A stretch of DNA of 64,000 nucleotides. It comes from Mallotus nudiflorus. Its lineage: Eukaryota; Streptophyta; Magnoliopsida; Malpighiales; Euphorbiaceae. The notes under the pieces are model-generated. The model saw only the letters and a list, made by a program, of their open reading frames with translations, had not been told where the DNA came from and did not search any database. The stretch is from contig CANTUR010000922.1 of the NCBI GenBank assembly GCA_947683625.1, positions 17,878-81,877 on the forward strand, in the 5' to 3' direction. Both the position numbers and the translations under genes were made by a program. Shown piece after piece: positions 22,331 through 34,400 of this stretch (position 1 is its first letter; every line of letters begins with the position of its first letter).

Positions 22331-25040
22331 TGTGTTTAAAGTATTAATTATTATTTTATGAAATTATTGTTAAATAAGTATTTTAATAAATTTTAAAAAA
22401 ATTGAGAGAATGTATTTACATATATTTATGTGTATGTATATAACTAATGGGTCAAATTTTTACTCTTAATATTATATGTATTTTTATATATAAAAAAAAT
22501 CCTCCTTTTATTTCTTTTGTTATTTTCTTTCTCTCATTTCTTGTTTTCTTTCTTTCTTTTCTTTTTCCCTCCTGCGAGCCACCACCTTTGCCTGCACTAG
22601 CCATCTTTGCCAACCGCCAGCAGCTCCAAACACCACTAGTAGCCTCCCATTTCCGGTTGGTAGCCTTTCTTCCTCTCTCTCTCTCTCCTTTATTTTTTCG
22701 ACCAATCGAGTACAAAAAGCGGTGTCGCCACCAGCCATCGCCGCTAGTACCATTGCATTTGTCATCCTCTGGGCAACATTTCCCCTCTACCAATTCGTTT
22801 GATCTATACCAGCAACCACCTCAATTAAAGGTAAAATGATTTTTGGGTTTTTGGTCAATTTCTTTGATTTGAGTAGGAATTACGCTTTGTCGTAGTTATG
22901 AGAAATGAAAGTTTCCATTGATATATTTTTCATAATTTTCTGAATTTATTACAATTTTTGGATTTTCGATGTTTGGGTTATTGTTCCAGGTCCATGTGTT
23001 TTTATATTTTTAATAAATATTATAAATTATGTAGATTAAACTTTATAAAAGGAGTTTTATGAAATTATTTGTGGAATTTAAGATATAATTTTTGAAAGAA
23101 ATTATGTTTAAATATATTCTTAAAGGAAAATTTATATTATATTATTTATTCAAGTTTAATTAAATTTATAGTTATTTAATATCTTTAAGACTGATTTTAA
23201 ATAATAAAACCATGAAAATAATTTTTATAAGTAAATTGCAACGATGACTTTTTTTATTATTTTAAAAGCTTAAATGAATTCTTTAACATTTTTATTATAT
23301 AATTGAATTATCCAAATAGTTTATTTATATTAAACAATAATTTTAATCATGAAAGTTTAAAGGAAGTTTTATAAACTTTAATTGTTATTAAAATGTTGAT
23401 TTTAGTTATATTAAATGAGAATTTTATTAATGATTTAAAAATGGATTTCCTTTATGTTTTAATTATTTAAATGAATTAAATTGTAATAACTTAATTAAAG
23501 TCTTTGATATGTTAGTAGATTTGATAAAATTATATTGTTTATATGCGTATAATTATATTGGTTCTCAATTAGACATAAAGTGTAGTTCGGGAACCCAACT
23601 CGAGTTATTGGGTTGTGAAATTATAAAAGTGTTGTTTTATGCAGGAATAGCTCTACTTTTAGTAAAGAGATGTTCGTTTTACAGAAATGATTCTGCCAAA
23701 TTTTTTATAGATTCTCATGAAATGTGACTTTAGTATGTGCTAATTATTGAGTTTAATTAGAATTTTGTCTTAGATTGAGTCTTTTTCCTTAGAAATCTAG
23801 AATGTATAAGGTTAGGATTTTTAACTCCATTTATCTTTTATATATTTATATTTATATTTTTCTTTCCCTATAGCCACACCAGGAGCTAGGCCTTTAGAGT
23901 AGGACCAATCGAGTCAGTATTGAGAAGTGTATCCTACCTGTGAGATATTATTATATGTATGCATTTCACAGAGAAATTCTTACCCACCATCCATATTTTG
24001 ATGTTGTTATGAATGGATATGTTATATTGCATTAGACCTTTAATTGCTTCATGATTATTGTGATGTTATTACTACATATATAAGTGATATAATTACTAGT
24101 GAATATATAAATGTGAATGTTATATATTTGGTTTGGATGTTGTTTATATATTGATATGGTTTTGTTATTTTGATGTGATATATTATGGAGGATAGCAATA
24201 AAATATGCTACCTAGTTGGCTACACTAAAACTATGTGCACACCAGTACGATAGATGGGTAGGAGGTGAATTTTGATTTGATATGAGATTATATGATTTAT
24301 TGAAATTCTTTATATAAAGAGGGGTATGCCTATGATAACTCGGTTGATCTTTCAAGTTATTAGCACCAGACAACTACCCATTTGGAAGAGGAAAATATTA
24401 TTTGGACTCAAGAAAGCCTGTTGGCTAGTAAAGCATAGTGTTTAAGGTTAGAAAAAAATCTTAAGGTTTTACTTCGATCCTCCATCTGTATCCAGTTATA
24501 TTGGTATGATAATGTACTTGAGCATTTGCATAGAATGTATGTACAAATTAAATAAATATAAATATAAGATAATCATTATCATATTGCTTGAGTGCTTGTA
24601 CCCTTACATTCCATGCATATACATAATGATAATTCACTCAATAAGGTCTAATTCCCCTTAATTATTTTTTAAGGATTTCTCTATACAAGCCTCCCATAGT
24701 AGTCTTCTTTGTCGAACCCATTCTTCACCGACTGACTTGTGTAAATCTTAATCTAATATTTCTTTGTACTTCTTAACTGCTACAGTAGTAGTATGTTTTT
24801 GTAGTAGTGTGTAATGATAAACTTTAGTAGTGAGGTAACGTTATTGGGTTGTATATTTAAATATCCTATCATGATGTTATATATGGATGATTCTCTAAGT
24901 TTTTAAAAGGTTTTAATTATAAGGTCATTTTGTAATTAAATTGGTATGAATGTTATATTTTTGGCTTGTAACAATTTCTAGATTCATGTGAATTCCTGTT
25001 CCCTAGTGCTGGCCATGTCCTTTGGCTTTGGGTCATGACA
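22331..25040 (+). repeat. 3' LTR of the Tekay/Del-like element, start missing
   Basis: From its pyrimidine-rich/GC block (22500-22830) to the terminal GGTCATGACA it follows the map of the 3.2-kb solo LTRs. About 0.3 kb is missing from its start, and pol is fused to it at about 22330. The last 1.1 kb matches the 5' LTR (4590-5730). One stem-loop repeat has decayed to a single partial unit near 24325-24380. Confidence 0.75.
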
Positions 25041-25560
25041 TTAATCCATAGCACTTGTGCACAATAATAACCTGCAGTAATGTACTCTACTTCAACGATA
25101 GATAATGCAACCAAATTTTATTTCTTGTTAAACCAAGAAATAAGGGAATTTCCTAAAAATTAACAAGTACCAGAGGTATTTTTCCTAAAAATTAATAAGT
25201 ACTAAAGGTACTTTTCCTATTTAGGATATTCCCGACATAGTTCGCATCCGAATAGGATACAATATCAAATAATGCACTTTTAGAATACTAAAGATCTAAA
25301 TGAGATGCACCAATAAGATATTTTAAAATTCTTTTGACCCCATTCAAATGAGATTCTTTAGGACAAGATTGAAAACGAGCACACATACATACGACAAACA
25401 TAATATTGGGCCTACTTGCAGTAAGATAAAGAAGACTACCAATCATAACTTGATGTTTCTTTTCATCAATGCTCTTACCATTTTCATCGTTGTCAAGCTT
25501 TACGGTGGTGCACATAGGAGTCTTACTAGCTTTTGCTCCATCCATTCCAAATCTCTTGAG
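25041..25560 (-). pseudogene. SIRE-like RNase H, interrupted
   Basis: Minus strand. MIGSLLYLTASRPNIMF, CARFQSCPKESHLNGVKRI, then after stops ALSIVEVEYITAGYYCAQVLW next to the Ty3 3' LTR end. The Glu-Val-Glu-Tyr (usually EAEY) is a core RNase H site. The frame ends at 25041 by insertion. Confidence 0.8.
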
Positions 25561-26480
25561 TAAGTCCTTAGTGTACTTTATTTAATTGATAAGGATTACA
25601 CTTATGCATTGTTTTATTTACAATCCACGGAAGAATTTAAGTTCTCCCATCATGCTCATTCCAAATTCACTCTTCATACACTTAGAGAATTCTTCTCATA
25701 AAAGCTCATTAGTAGCACCCAATATAATATCATCTATATATATTTGCACAATGAGAATGTTATCTTTATGCTTTTTAATGAAAAGTGTGGTGTTAACTTT
25801 ACTTTCAGAAAAATCATTTTTCAAAAGAAATGTACTCAACCTCTTATACCAAGCTCTTGGAGCTTGCTTTAAACTATACAAAGCTTTTAATAATTTAAAA
25901 ACATAGTTAGGAAAGTTATGCTACTCAAAACCCGAAGGTTGTTCAACATAGACTTCTTCCTCAATAAAACCATTCAAAAATGCACTCTTTACATCCATTT
26001 GGAAAAGTTTAAAATTCCTTTATGATGCATATGCAAGTAGCACCCTAAATGCTTCTAATTTAGCAACCAGAACAAATGTTTCATCATAGTATATACCCTC
26101 TTCTTGATTGTAGCCTTTAGCCCCTAACCTAGCCTTATTCCAAGTAATTACACCTAGTTCATCAAGTTTATTTCTAAAAGCCCACTTGGTGCCAATTATA
26201 GGATAATTCTTAGGTCTAAGGACTAAAGTCCAAACTTTGTTTCCCTTAAATTGATTAAGTTTTTCTTGCATAGTAAGGACCTAATTTTCATCATTTACGA
26301 CCTCATCAATATTCCTTGGCTTAATTTGAGAGATAAAGGCAAGACTGTTTAAATACTTAAAAGAGTGTCTAGTACTTACCCCTTTTGATGGCTCACTAAT
26401 GAACAAGTCTTTAGGGTGGTCTTTCTTAAAGTGCCATTCTTTTGGTAGGTCTTCATGAATACTTGAAGTTGTAGGGGCCA
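25561..26480 (-). pseudogene. SIRE-like reverse transcriptase
   Basis: Minus-strand pieces 26481-26281, 26271-26020 and 25881-25696. VWTLVLRPKNYPIIGTKWAF, ARLGAKGYNQEEGIYYDETF, LEAFRVLLA, then SLKQAPRAWYKRL and the palm motif YIDDIILGATN. Frameshifts and stops separate the pieces. 'FAPVARLEA' of the family is altered to 'FVLVAKLEA'. Confidence 0.8.
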
Positions 26481-27720
26481 CTTATTCCTTTACAACTTCT
26501 TCCTTTTAAGCATTTACCATATTTTGAGAACTCTCAATTGAAGGGGAAGTGTCTTTCTTAGTTTCATTACTCCTTTTTATTTATTTAGTTCTTCAAGAAT
26601 GCCTACACAAGCATCATTAACAATAACAACCTTTCTTGGCTCAAATGGATTAGTCTCATAAAAAATAATGTGCATGAACTCTTCTACTACTAAGGTTCTT
26701 TTATTGAAGACCCTATATGACTTACTAGTAGTTGCATAGCCAAGGAAGATTCCCTCATCAGTTCTGGCATCAAATCTTCTAATGTTTTCCTTAGTATTTA
26801 ATATGTAGAATTTGTAATCAAATACCCTTAAATATGAAACCTTAGGCTTTCTCTCATTCCATAGTTCATAAGGAGTTTTATTTGGGTCTAATAAAGACTT
26901 AATTTGAAAGATAACAAGCAGTGTTGATGACTTCAGCTTAAAAGTATTTAAGTAAATTATACTTATTAAGCATTGTCTTTGCCATCTCAACCAAGACTCT
27001 ATTTTTCCTTTCAACAACCCCATTTTGTTAAGGTGTTATAGGAAAAGAGAAATTATGAGAGATTCTAATTTCTTTGTAAAAAGTTTTGAAGTGCTCATTT
27101 TCAAATTCTTTTCCATGGTCACTTTTTAAAGAAGAAATTTTAAAACCTTTTTCATTTTGAATTCTTTTTATAAGTATTTTAAAAGCTTCAAAAATATCAT
27201 CCTTATGAGTAAGAAAGAGTACCTAAGTAAACCTAGAGTAATCATCGATGATGACATATGCATAATGCTTACCGCCTAGGCTTACAACTCTACAAGGACC
27301 AAATAAATCCATATGCAATAATTGAAGAGGTCTAATAGAAGTTACCTTATTTTTTGCTTTAAAGGAACTTTTCACTTTTTTACCCATTTAGTATGCTCCA
27401 CATACTTTGTCATTTTGGAATTTTACTTTTGGTAGGTTAATGACATAATCTCCCTTGCTTAGATCTCCAATAAGCTATATATTAGCATGACTAAGTCTCT
27501 TATGCCACATCCAAGTGTCATACTTAATAGCAACAAAGCACTCAACACCTTGGTTAGTTAAAGAGCTTAAATCAATAGTATAAACATTGTTCACTCTTTC
27601 ACCTATGAAAATGACTTTGTTCTGTTCCATATGACTTACAAAGTATTCCTTAGGCTTAAAAGTCACTCTATTTCCTTTATCACATAATTGACTAACATTA
27701 AGTAGGTTATGCTTTAAGCC
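26481..27720 (-). pseudogene. SIRE-like integrase and GAG-pre-integrase
   Basis: GAG-pre-integrase in 27666-27475 (TWMWHKRLSHANI) is followed by integrase. 'DHGKEFENEHF' lies around 27120-27080, 'VERKNR.L.EMAKTML' around 27010, and the C-terminal part at 27023-26577 has TPYELWNERKPKVSYLRVF and FLGYATTSKSYRVFN. Several stops break it. Confidence 0.8.
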
Positions 27721-29741
27721 ATCAACTAAAAGGACATTTTCAATATAAGTAGAGTCTTTTTTAATAACTCAACCAATGCCAACAATCTTACGCTTGGCAT
27801 TATCACCAAATGTAACTTTGCCTCCTTTCTTCATTTCTAAATGTGTGAAGAGATTGACCTTCCTGATCATGTGCCTTGGACATCCATTGTCTAGATACCA
27901 CTTTTCTTTATATGTTGTGGATTCCAAGCACACCTATAAGGAAATAGTTTATCTCACTTTAGTTACCCAAATATATTTGGGTCCTTAGGGGTTAGCATTG
28001 AAAGATTCATCACTTAAGTAACCCAAATGAGTCTTTTTTATATAACATCTAGAATTTTTATGTCCCATCACACCATAATAATGACATCTAAGATTTGGTG
28101 CATGCTCTTTCATTTAAAACTATAAAAACATGAGAATGAGCATGATTGGGTCTCTTAGGCTTAGGTCCGTTTGGGTTATTTGTTCTAGAGTTGTTAGTCT
28201 TGTAACCATTAGACTTTTTGGGTCCATTAGTTTTAAGACTAGGTCTTTGATAAACCTTAGTAATTGGAGTACTAGTATTTACATTCTTTGAAGAGCTAGC
28301 ATGAGTATTTTTAAAACCAATTACACTCTTAGATTTCAAGAGAGTGGAAGTCATGGAAATTATTTCATCTATGAGTTCCTTTCTTCTATTAAATCTAGAA
28401 ATGGATTCCTTGAGATTACTATTTTCATTTTCTAAAAACACATTTTGCACAATAAATTTTGCATTTTCATTTGCAATCTCAATTTTCTTAGAATTACTTT
28501 CATTCAAAGAATTGGTTAACTCTTCATTAGAGGTTCTTAATTTCTTAAGTTCTTCTTCTAGAGTTTTTACCATTTCTCTAAGTGAATTAATTTGAGATAA
28601 ATATTTATCGCATTTATGTATCAATTTTTCACAAGCAAGTAGTATTTCATCATTGGATTTAAAGTCTAGAGTTACCTCATTATTTATAGATTCCTTTAAA
28701 GCCATGAAGCAAAAATTAGCAACTTCATCATTAATGTCACCATCACTAGACTTACTAGAATCACCCTAAGTTGCTTAAAGTGATTGTTTATTTCCCTTCT
28801 TGAACTTTTTATCCTTTTTAAAGGATTTCTTCAACTTTGGACATTTGGATTTGATGTGACCCAGTTTGTTACATCCATAGTAAATGATTTGATATTTATT
28901 GCTTGAATCTTACTTCTTGAAACGTCTTCTATTCTTCATAATGAGATTTTTAATTTTTCTTAAAATCATAGCATACTCATCATTATCTTCATTTAAGTCA
29001 CGATCACTACTATCCCTATTTGCTTTGAAAGCAATACTCGTGTCCTTCTTAATCTTCTCTTCTTCAACTACTTATATCATTTTAATTTTATGGGTGAGAA
29101 GCTTCCTAAGAAGTTCATCCATAGGTAGAGTAGAAAGGTCATTTGCTTCTTCAATTGAAGCAATCTTAACTTCCCAAATCTTTTGAGGTAATATCACAAG
29201 GATTTTGTTGTTGATATCTTTATTTGAGAATTTTTTGCCAAGCTTCCTCATAAAATTAATGAGAGTAATAAGTCTACTATATATCTCACTAATTTTATGA
29301 TGGGGCTTTATTTAATAATTCATATTCTCTTCCTAGCATTTACAATTTCTTATTCTTCACTTGATTGGTTCCTTCATGCTTGGTCTTAAAAGATTCCCAA
29401 ATTTCTTTGCCCGACCTCAAATGCTCTATCCCTTTATATTCTTTTCTACTTAAACCATAATAAAGAATTGTAATTGCTTTTCTATTTCTCAAGTTAGCCT
29501 TGGATTGCTCATCACTCTATTCCTTTCTAGGAATGATCACCTCAATGCTTTCATTGTTCTTCTTTGTTAAAGGACTCCAACCTTCTTCAATAATATCCCA
29601 TAAATTGACTCTTTTACTATCCAAGAACATTTTCGTATTATTTCTCCAATAAGCATGATTAGTACTATCAAAAAATGGAGGTTTTATGTAGTTAGGACCA
29701 TGAACATCATGAGCAGTAACAACTTGACTTATGGAGGTCAT
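27721..29741 (-). pseudogene. SIRE-like gag with coiled coil and degenerate zinc knuckle
   Basis: The start MTSISQVVTAHDVHG (29741) leads into PPFFDSTNHAYWRNNTKMFL, the DUF4219-type N-terminus. A UBN2-like middle follows with stops (29500-28960), then the zinc knuckle YYGCNKLGHIKSKCP (about 28890-28845), where the first Cys is Tyr. A 205-codon open stretch (28705-28088) is a long heptad-rich coiled coil (EMVKTLEEELKKL, EELTNSLNESNSKK) ending in a Pro/Asn/Lys-rich tail. The protease lies at about 27990-27720. Long coiled-coil gags are a SIRE-lineage trait. Confidence 0.75.
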
Positions 29742-29787
29742 AATCTTTTCTCTAAGATGGTTAAATCTTCAAGAATAGAGACCAAAA

Positions 29788-29800
29788 CTCTGATACTAAA
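29788..29800 (-). other. Primer-binding site (initiator tRNA-Met type)
   Basis: On the minus strand this reads TTTAGTATCAGAG, next to the LTR end TGACA. The copia consensus pairing to initiator tRNA-Met is TGGTATCAGAGC, so it has mutated. Confidence 0.65.
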
Positions 29801-30946
29801 TGTCATGAAGGGGGTGAATTAGCTTTTCAAAAACTATGGGTAATTTTTGTTTTACACCCAAAAGCAACCAAAAATAGAGTAAGAGCTATACAGAATGAAG
29901 AAGAAGAGTGATAAAAACTCTAAGGATTTATAGAAGTTCGGCCCTCAAAGCCTACTCCTCTCCTCAATCACTTATTGAGAGTTTTAATCCATTATCAATT
30001 TAGTTCAAGATGTAAATTAAACCTTTACAAGTTTGAAATAAATCACCCAAGTGTTTTACATAAGAATCACACTCAAACCTAAGTGTTTTCTAAGGCTCAT
30101 ACTCTAAACCAAATGCTAAGAACAATTCTCTTAGTTTACAACTATTCAAAATCCTAACCTAACATACTCAATCTCACTATTGAGTTATTGAATGAGGGAA
30201 TTACACACTCATTAACCCACACATAAGAACACTTTTAAGATAAAAAGAAATTACAAGAATTAAAGATTGATAACTTAGGTGGTTGAAGAATAAATACAAG
30301 ATTAATTGCTCTAAATATGTTTGCTCAACTTCTTAATTGCCTTCAACTGATTTCAGACTTGTATTTATATTCTTATAGAGAAAAATAGCTATTAAAGGTG
30401 CATTTAATGCAATTTTAGCCGTTTGAACCACCAAAATTAAAGTTCACTACACGCTTGTCATGACTGATGACAAATTGTCATTGATCATGACAGTCTAAGT
30501 GCCATGATACAACTTCAAAAAGTTTGACACTTTCATGATCATCGATGATGACACCGGTGATGACATTAGTGATGACAAGTCTTGGCCTCTTGGAAATTTG
30601 CAATTTTGAAACTTCGTAATTTTACTTGAAATTTTTTTTATGATTGGAATTCGCTTGCAACCATTTGTAATGAAGATTTTCATAATATTTTACCAAATTT
30701 GATTTTAAATTCTTAAAGGAAATTTCAATCTTCGATTTCATCTCTGTCATCACTGATGATGAGTCTATCACCACTCATGACAGATGTGTAGACTTGATAA
30801 AATCAAAATGCTGACTTTTCATTCCTTGATTTGTGCAAATTTAAATAACCTGTACATAAATGCTTAAGCACAGGGATTAATTATAATTTTACTTAATTAA
30901 TTGTGACTATACAAAAATGATTATTTTACCCCCTTAAGGTTCAACA
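29801..30946 (-). repeat. 5' LTR of the SIRE-like element (1146 bp)
   Basis: Minus strand: begins TGTTGAACCTTAAGG and ends CCCCCTTCATGACA, directly before the primer-binding site. It has TG...CA ends. It carries a cluster of TGTCA/TGACA motifs in inverted and direct arrangement at 30456-30790. Confidence 0.8.
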
Positions 30947-31483
30947 CTCTGCATAGAATTTACATATCAAAAAATTTAAAAAATTTATTGAAAATTTTGT
31001 AGAAAATTCAAATGGCCAAGTTAGGATGCAAGACTTGTGGCTATAAACCCCTTGGAAGATGGCCAACAAGTTGCCAATGATAGTTGAATTTGAACGACAG
31101 CAATGGCGGCAATCCGGCTATGGCAAAATTGGTCGAAACTTTGGGGGATAAACTATACTTTTCACACCATTTCTGCTCAAACCGAGACCATCAGCACGTA
31201 GAGAAATCAATAAATATATACGGTTTTTCATGATGATCAGAGTTCGTTTGAGTAGTTGACAAAGAAGAAAAATAAGCTTAGATACTAAACTGTAATTTCC
31301 CATCCAAAATCCGTTCTTTACGTCTGCAGCCCAGGAAGCAAATTGACACTTTAGGCACCTAACTGTAAAAACAGAATTAATTCTCTCTTTTTTCGACTCT
31401 ATTCCAATAAAGGCTCACTTTGCCTCCTGCTCTTGCGCTGCTCCTTCAGTTTCTTGGGTCCTCCTCTCTCTTTATACAGTAAC
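30947..31483 (+). promoter_or_regulatory. Upstream region and probable promoter/5' UTR of HEXO1
   Basis: About 540 bp between the SIRE-like LTR edge and the hexosaminidase start codon. No recognisable gene. A pyrimidine-rich stretch (31380-31475) just before the ATG fits a plant 5' UTR. I could not choose a transcription start or a convincing TATA box. The retroelement edge leaves little native promoter sequence, so LTR-derived control is possible but unproven. Confidence 0.45.
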
Positions 31484-34400
31484 ATGATGTCTCAAAACCC
31501 ACAAAAATCACTGAAATTTCACACAATCATACTGTTACTGCTACTACTATTACACCTAAATCTCTCATTTCAACTCAATATTGATGATGACGATGATGCT
31601 GATGATGATGATGCTGATGGTGACTCTCTAACTTACATCTGGCCACTTCCGTCAAACTTCACTTCTGGGGATCGCACCCTCTCTGTTGACCCTTCCCTTT
31701 CTTTAATTTTCAGAGGCGATGGATCCAACTCCACCACTATTAAAGCTGCTTTTGACAGATACAAAAAGATTATCTTTAAGCATACTGCTCCAACTTCTTC
31801 TCTTTTTGACTTGTTTAGATTTAAAAGATCGGATTTTGATGTCTCTAAATTGCAAATTGTGCTTCATTCTGATTCTGAGGAAGTGAGTGATTAGTGTTTT
31901 TTCTTAAGAGTTTTGATTTTTTTTTTTTGAATGTATGTTTTTGGGGTCTGAATTTGACTTTTATTTTGTGTATGTTTTTTGGGGTTCTTTCAGCTACGGC
32001 TTGGAGTTGATGAGAGTTATACGTTATTTGTGGATAAGAATGATGGACAGTCTATCATTGGGGAGGCTACAATTGAGGTCAAAGTTTTGAACTTTGAGCT
32101 TTTATATGTGGTTGTTCTCATGATTACATTCAGACCCAGTTGTAATTTTGTTGTTGATCTGGTTATTTGATTGGCACTACATTTTGTTATTGAGAATGCT
32201 ACAATTAAGGTGATAATTTTGAACTGCTAGCTTTTTATTTGGCTGTTTTGATTATTAGATTCAGACCCAAAAGTAGTTGTATTGTCGATTTGGTTATTTG
32301 ATAGATGTCACATTTAGGTGAAAGTTTTGATGTATTTTTTTTTTTTTTTTGGTGATCTGATTCTGATCCAGTTATAGATTTATTAAGAATTTTGATTATT
32401 TGATTATTTGAGTGACGCTATATTTCTGTTTATTATTGTGTTATGATTACTGAAATGAAAGTCTTCCTTAATGAACAAGGTCTAGCATGGGATTATCTTT
32501 TAAGTTGAGCTGTTAATTTAGGGATTTCAAGTGTGATGTCATGCCCTTTCATTCTGGTTGGTTGTGCCTTCATACATGGAACACCATCATTGCTGGACTG
32601 GAAAATAATATCCATCTTCTCCCCTTTTGCAGGCAAATACTATCTATGGTGCTTTGCGAGGGTTGGAGGTATTTTATGATTACCTGTGAATTGGATATTA
32701 TTAAGTAGTCTTATGCATAATCATCACATTTATATGTCTGAGTACTTTGGTGCTTGCTTCCTGATAATAATATATTACGACATACGTTTAGTTGCATTAT
32801 TTTAATTTTGTATAACAACGAAAAGTTGGATGGTTTTTGGATAAATTGGTATTAGCGAATTCTGTAATATATGACATAGGTTCCACAAAATGGCTACCAG
32901 AAGCATTACCTTTACTGATTTGCTTACAAGTCATACCCAAATTTATGGGGAGTGTATTACAAATTGTGTGGAGATGTAGCCATGCAGTTGTATAGACTTC
33001 ATTGCTCTACTCAGACCTGATCAGAGTGGTAAAGGTAGATGAGTATTTGATCTTTCAGATTAGGTGCTGTTACATATAAAACTTGTCATAGTGTTTGCTC
33101 TATTTTGATTTTTTATTCTTTTGCATTTATTCATTCCATCTACACCTCTTCTGGCTCACTTTAAAGTTGACTTGATGCTCTCAAAAATTTAAGAGATAGT
33201 ACAGATACCTATGTATTAGTATCACAATCTATTCTACCCTCCATGCAATAAAACACCCAATGCAAAATCCTAGCTTCCTGCTCCGCTTTTGGATTTCAGA
33301 TAATAAAAACCACTAGCATTTTGGGACATAAATTGGAATCATGAATCCATTTCTATCATATACCTTCTAGGTATGCCTATAGAAGCTGATTTAGCATTAG
33401 TCATTTTGGAGTTAAATCTTGAGAACCATGAATTCATTATATTATGTACCATATCTGATAGGTCTATGACCCATGACTCTATGTGCTTGCGATTGCTTGG
33501 AGTACAAAGGCTAATCTATCTTCTAAAGTTATACATGCAGCTAATAATTATTAAACATTGAGGACCTTGTGATTGGCTTTGGCTATGTAGATCCTCTTTC
33601 TTTGGTTAATCTTCCTTTATGTGATCTTCCAGACATTCAGCCAATTATGTACATTTGATTATGAAACCAAATCTGTACAAATCTACAAGGCACCATGGTA
33701 CATTCAAGACAAGCCAAGATTTGCATATCGAGGACTTCTACTTGGTAAAGGCCATTTCTTTCCAAAGAAAGAAAGAAAATTTACAATAACTTTGCTCAAT
33801 ATGCCTTTTTGCTAAAATGTTGTTCAATTTCTTAACAACTAATTTTGCAGATTCATCAAGGCACTACTTACCAGTTGATGTCATTAAGCAGATAATTGAA
33901 TCAATGACATATGCTAAACTTGTAAGATGTGCTATCTATTCTTGAGCATTGTGTTGCACAGTTAGATTTAAGTGAAACATGCACTATGCTGTATTTTCGT
34001 TATCTTATTATTTGACATGTGATTCTGATATTGGAAATTTACATAGTAGAATGTCCTTCATTGGCACATTATAGATGAGCAAGCATTTCCTTTGGAAGTA
34101 CCAACATATCCAAAATTGTGGCAAGGTTCATATACAAAGTGGGAGCGATATACAGTGGAGGATGCCTATGAAATTGTAAAGTAAGATTCATACTGAATAT
34201 CCTAAGATTCATACTGAATATCCTATTATCAATGAAACATTAAATTGATACTTGAGGACAAAAGCAAAGAAAATAAAATTGTTAACGTTGATGAGATTAG
34301 TAAACCAACGTAAAAACTTGAAGTGAATGAGACATTTATGGTTTGAAGTTCAATGTTTGATTGACATTTGTTTTCTTCCTCTACCTCTCTCTGTCCCTCT

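Larger units (their letters stand above)
4590..25040 (+). mobile_element. Tekay/Del-like Ty3 retrotransposon, split and decayed
   Basis: Plus-strand element with a truncated 5' LTR (about 4590-5730), gag (5930-6771, resuming near 19436), protease, RT, RNase H and integrase (to about 22330), and a 3' LTR missing its start (about 22331-25040). A copia element occupies 6772 to about 19435. Both LTRs end in GGTCATGACA and match closely over about 1.1 kb. The pol order PR-RT-RH-IN and the gag arginine/glycine start fit the Tekay/Del chromoviral group. On the right it ends inside the RNase H of a minus-strand SIRE-like element. The left target-site duplication is lost because the 5' LTR is truncated. 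Confidence 0.8.
25041..30946 (-). mobile_element. SIRE-like Ty1/copia retrotransposon, 5' portion
   Basis: Minus strand. In order: LTR 30946-29801, primer-binding site 29800-29788, gag 29741 to about 28000, pol to 25041. The sequence stops inside RNase H at 25041, where the Ty3 element was inserted. The remainder (RNase H end, possible env-like region, 3' LTR) is not seen in the window, so it was probably lost together with the left end of the Ty3 element. The long gag with coiled coil and the LTR start TGTTGAACCTTAAGG suggest the SIRE/Maximus lineage. Confidence 0.8.

Noticed and set aside
31118..31303. Minus-strand 61-residue frame upstream of HEXO1
   Set aside because: No recognisable domain, no partner exons; chance frame.
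31433..31483. Upstream in-frame ATG for the hexosaminidase
   Set aside because: It would put 17 residues before a well-formed signal peptide. The ATG at 31484/31487 gives the usual family architecture.
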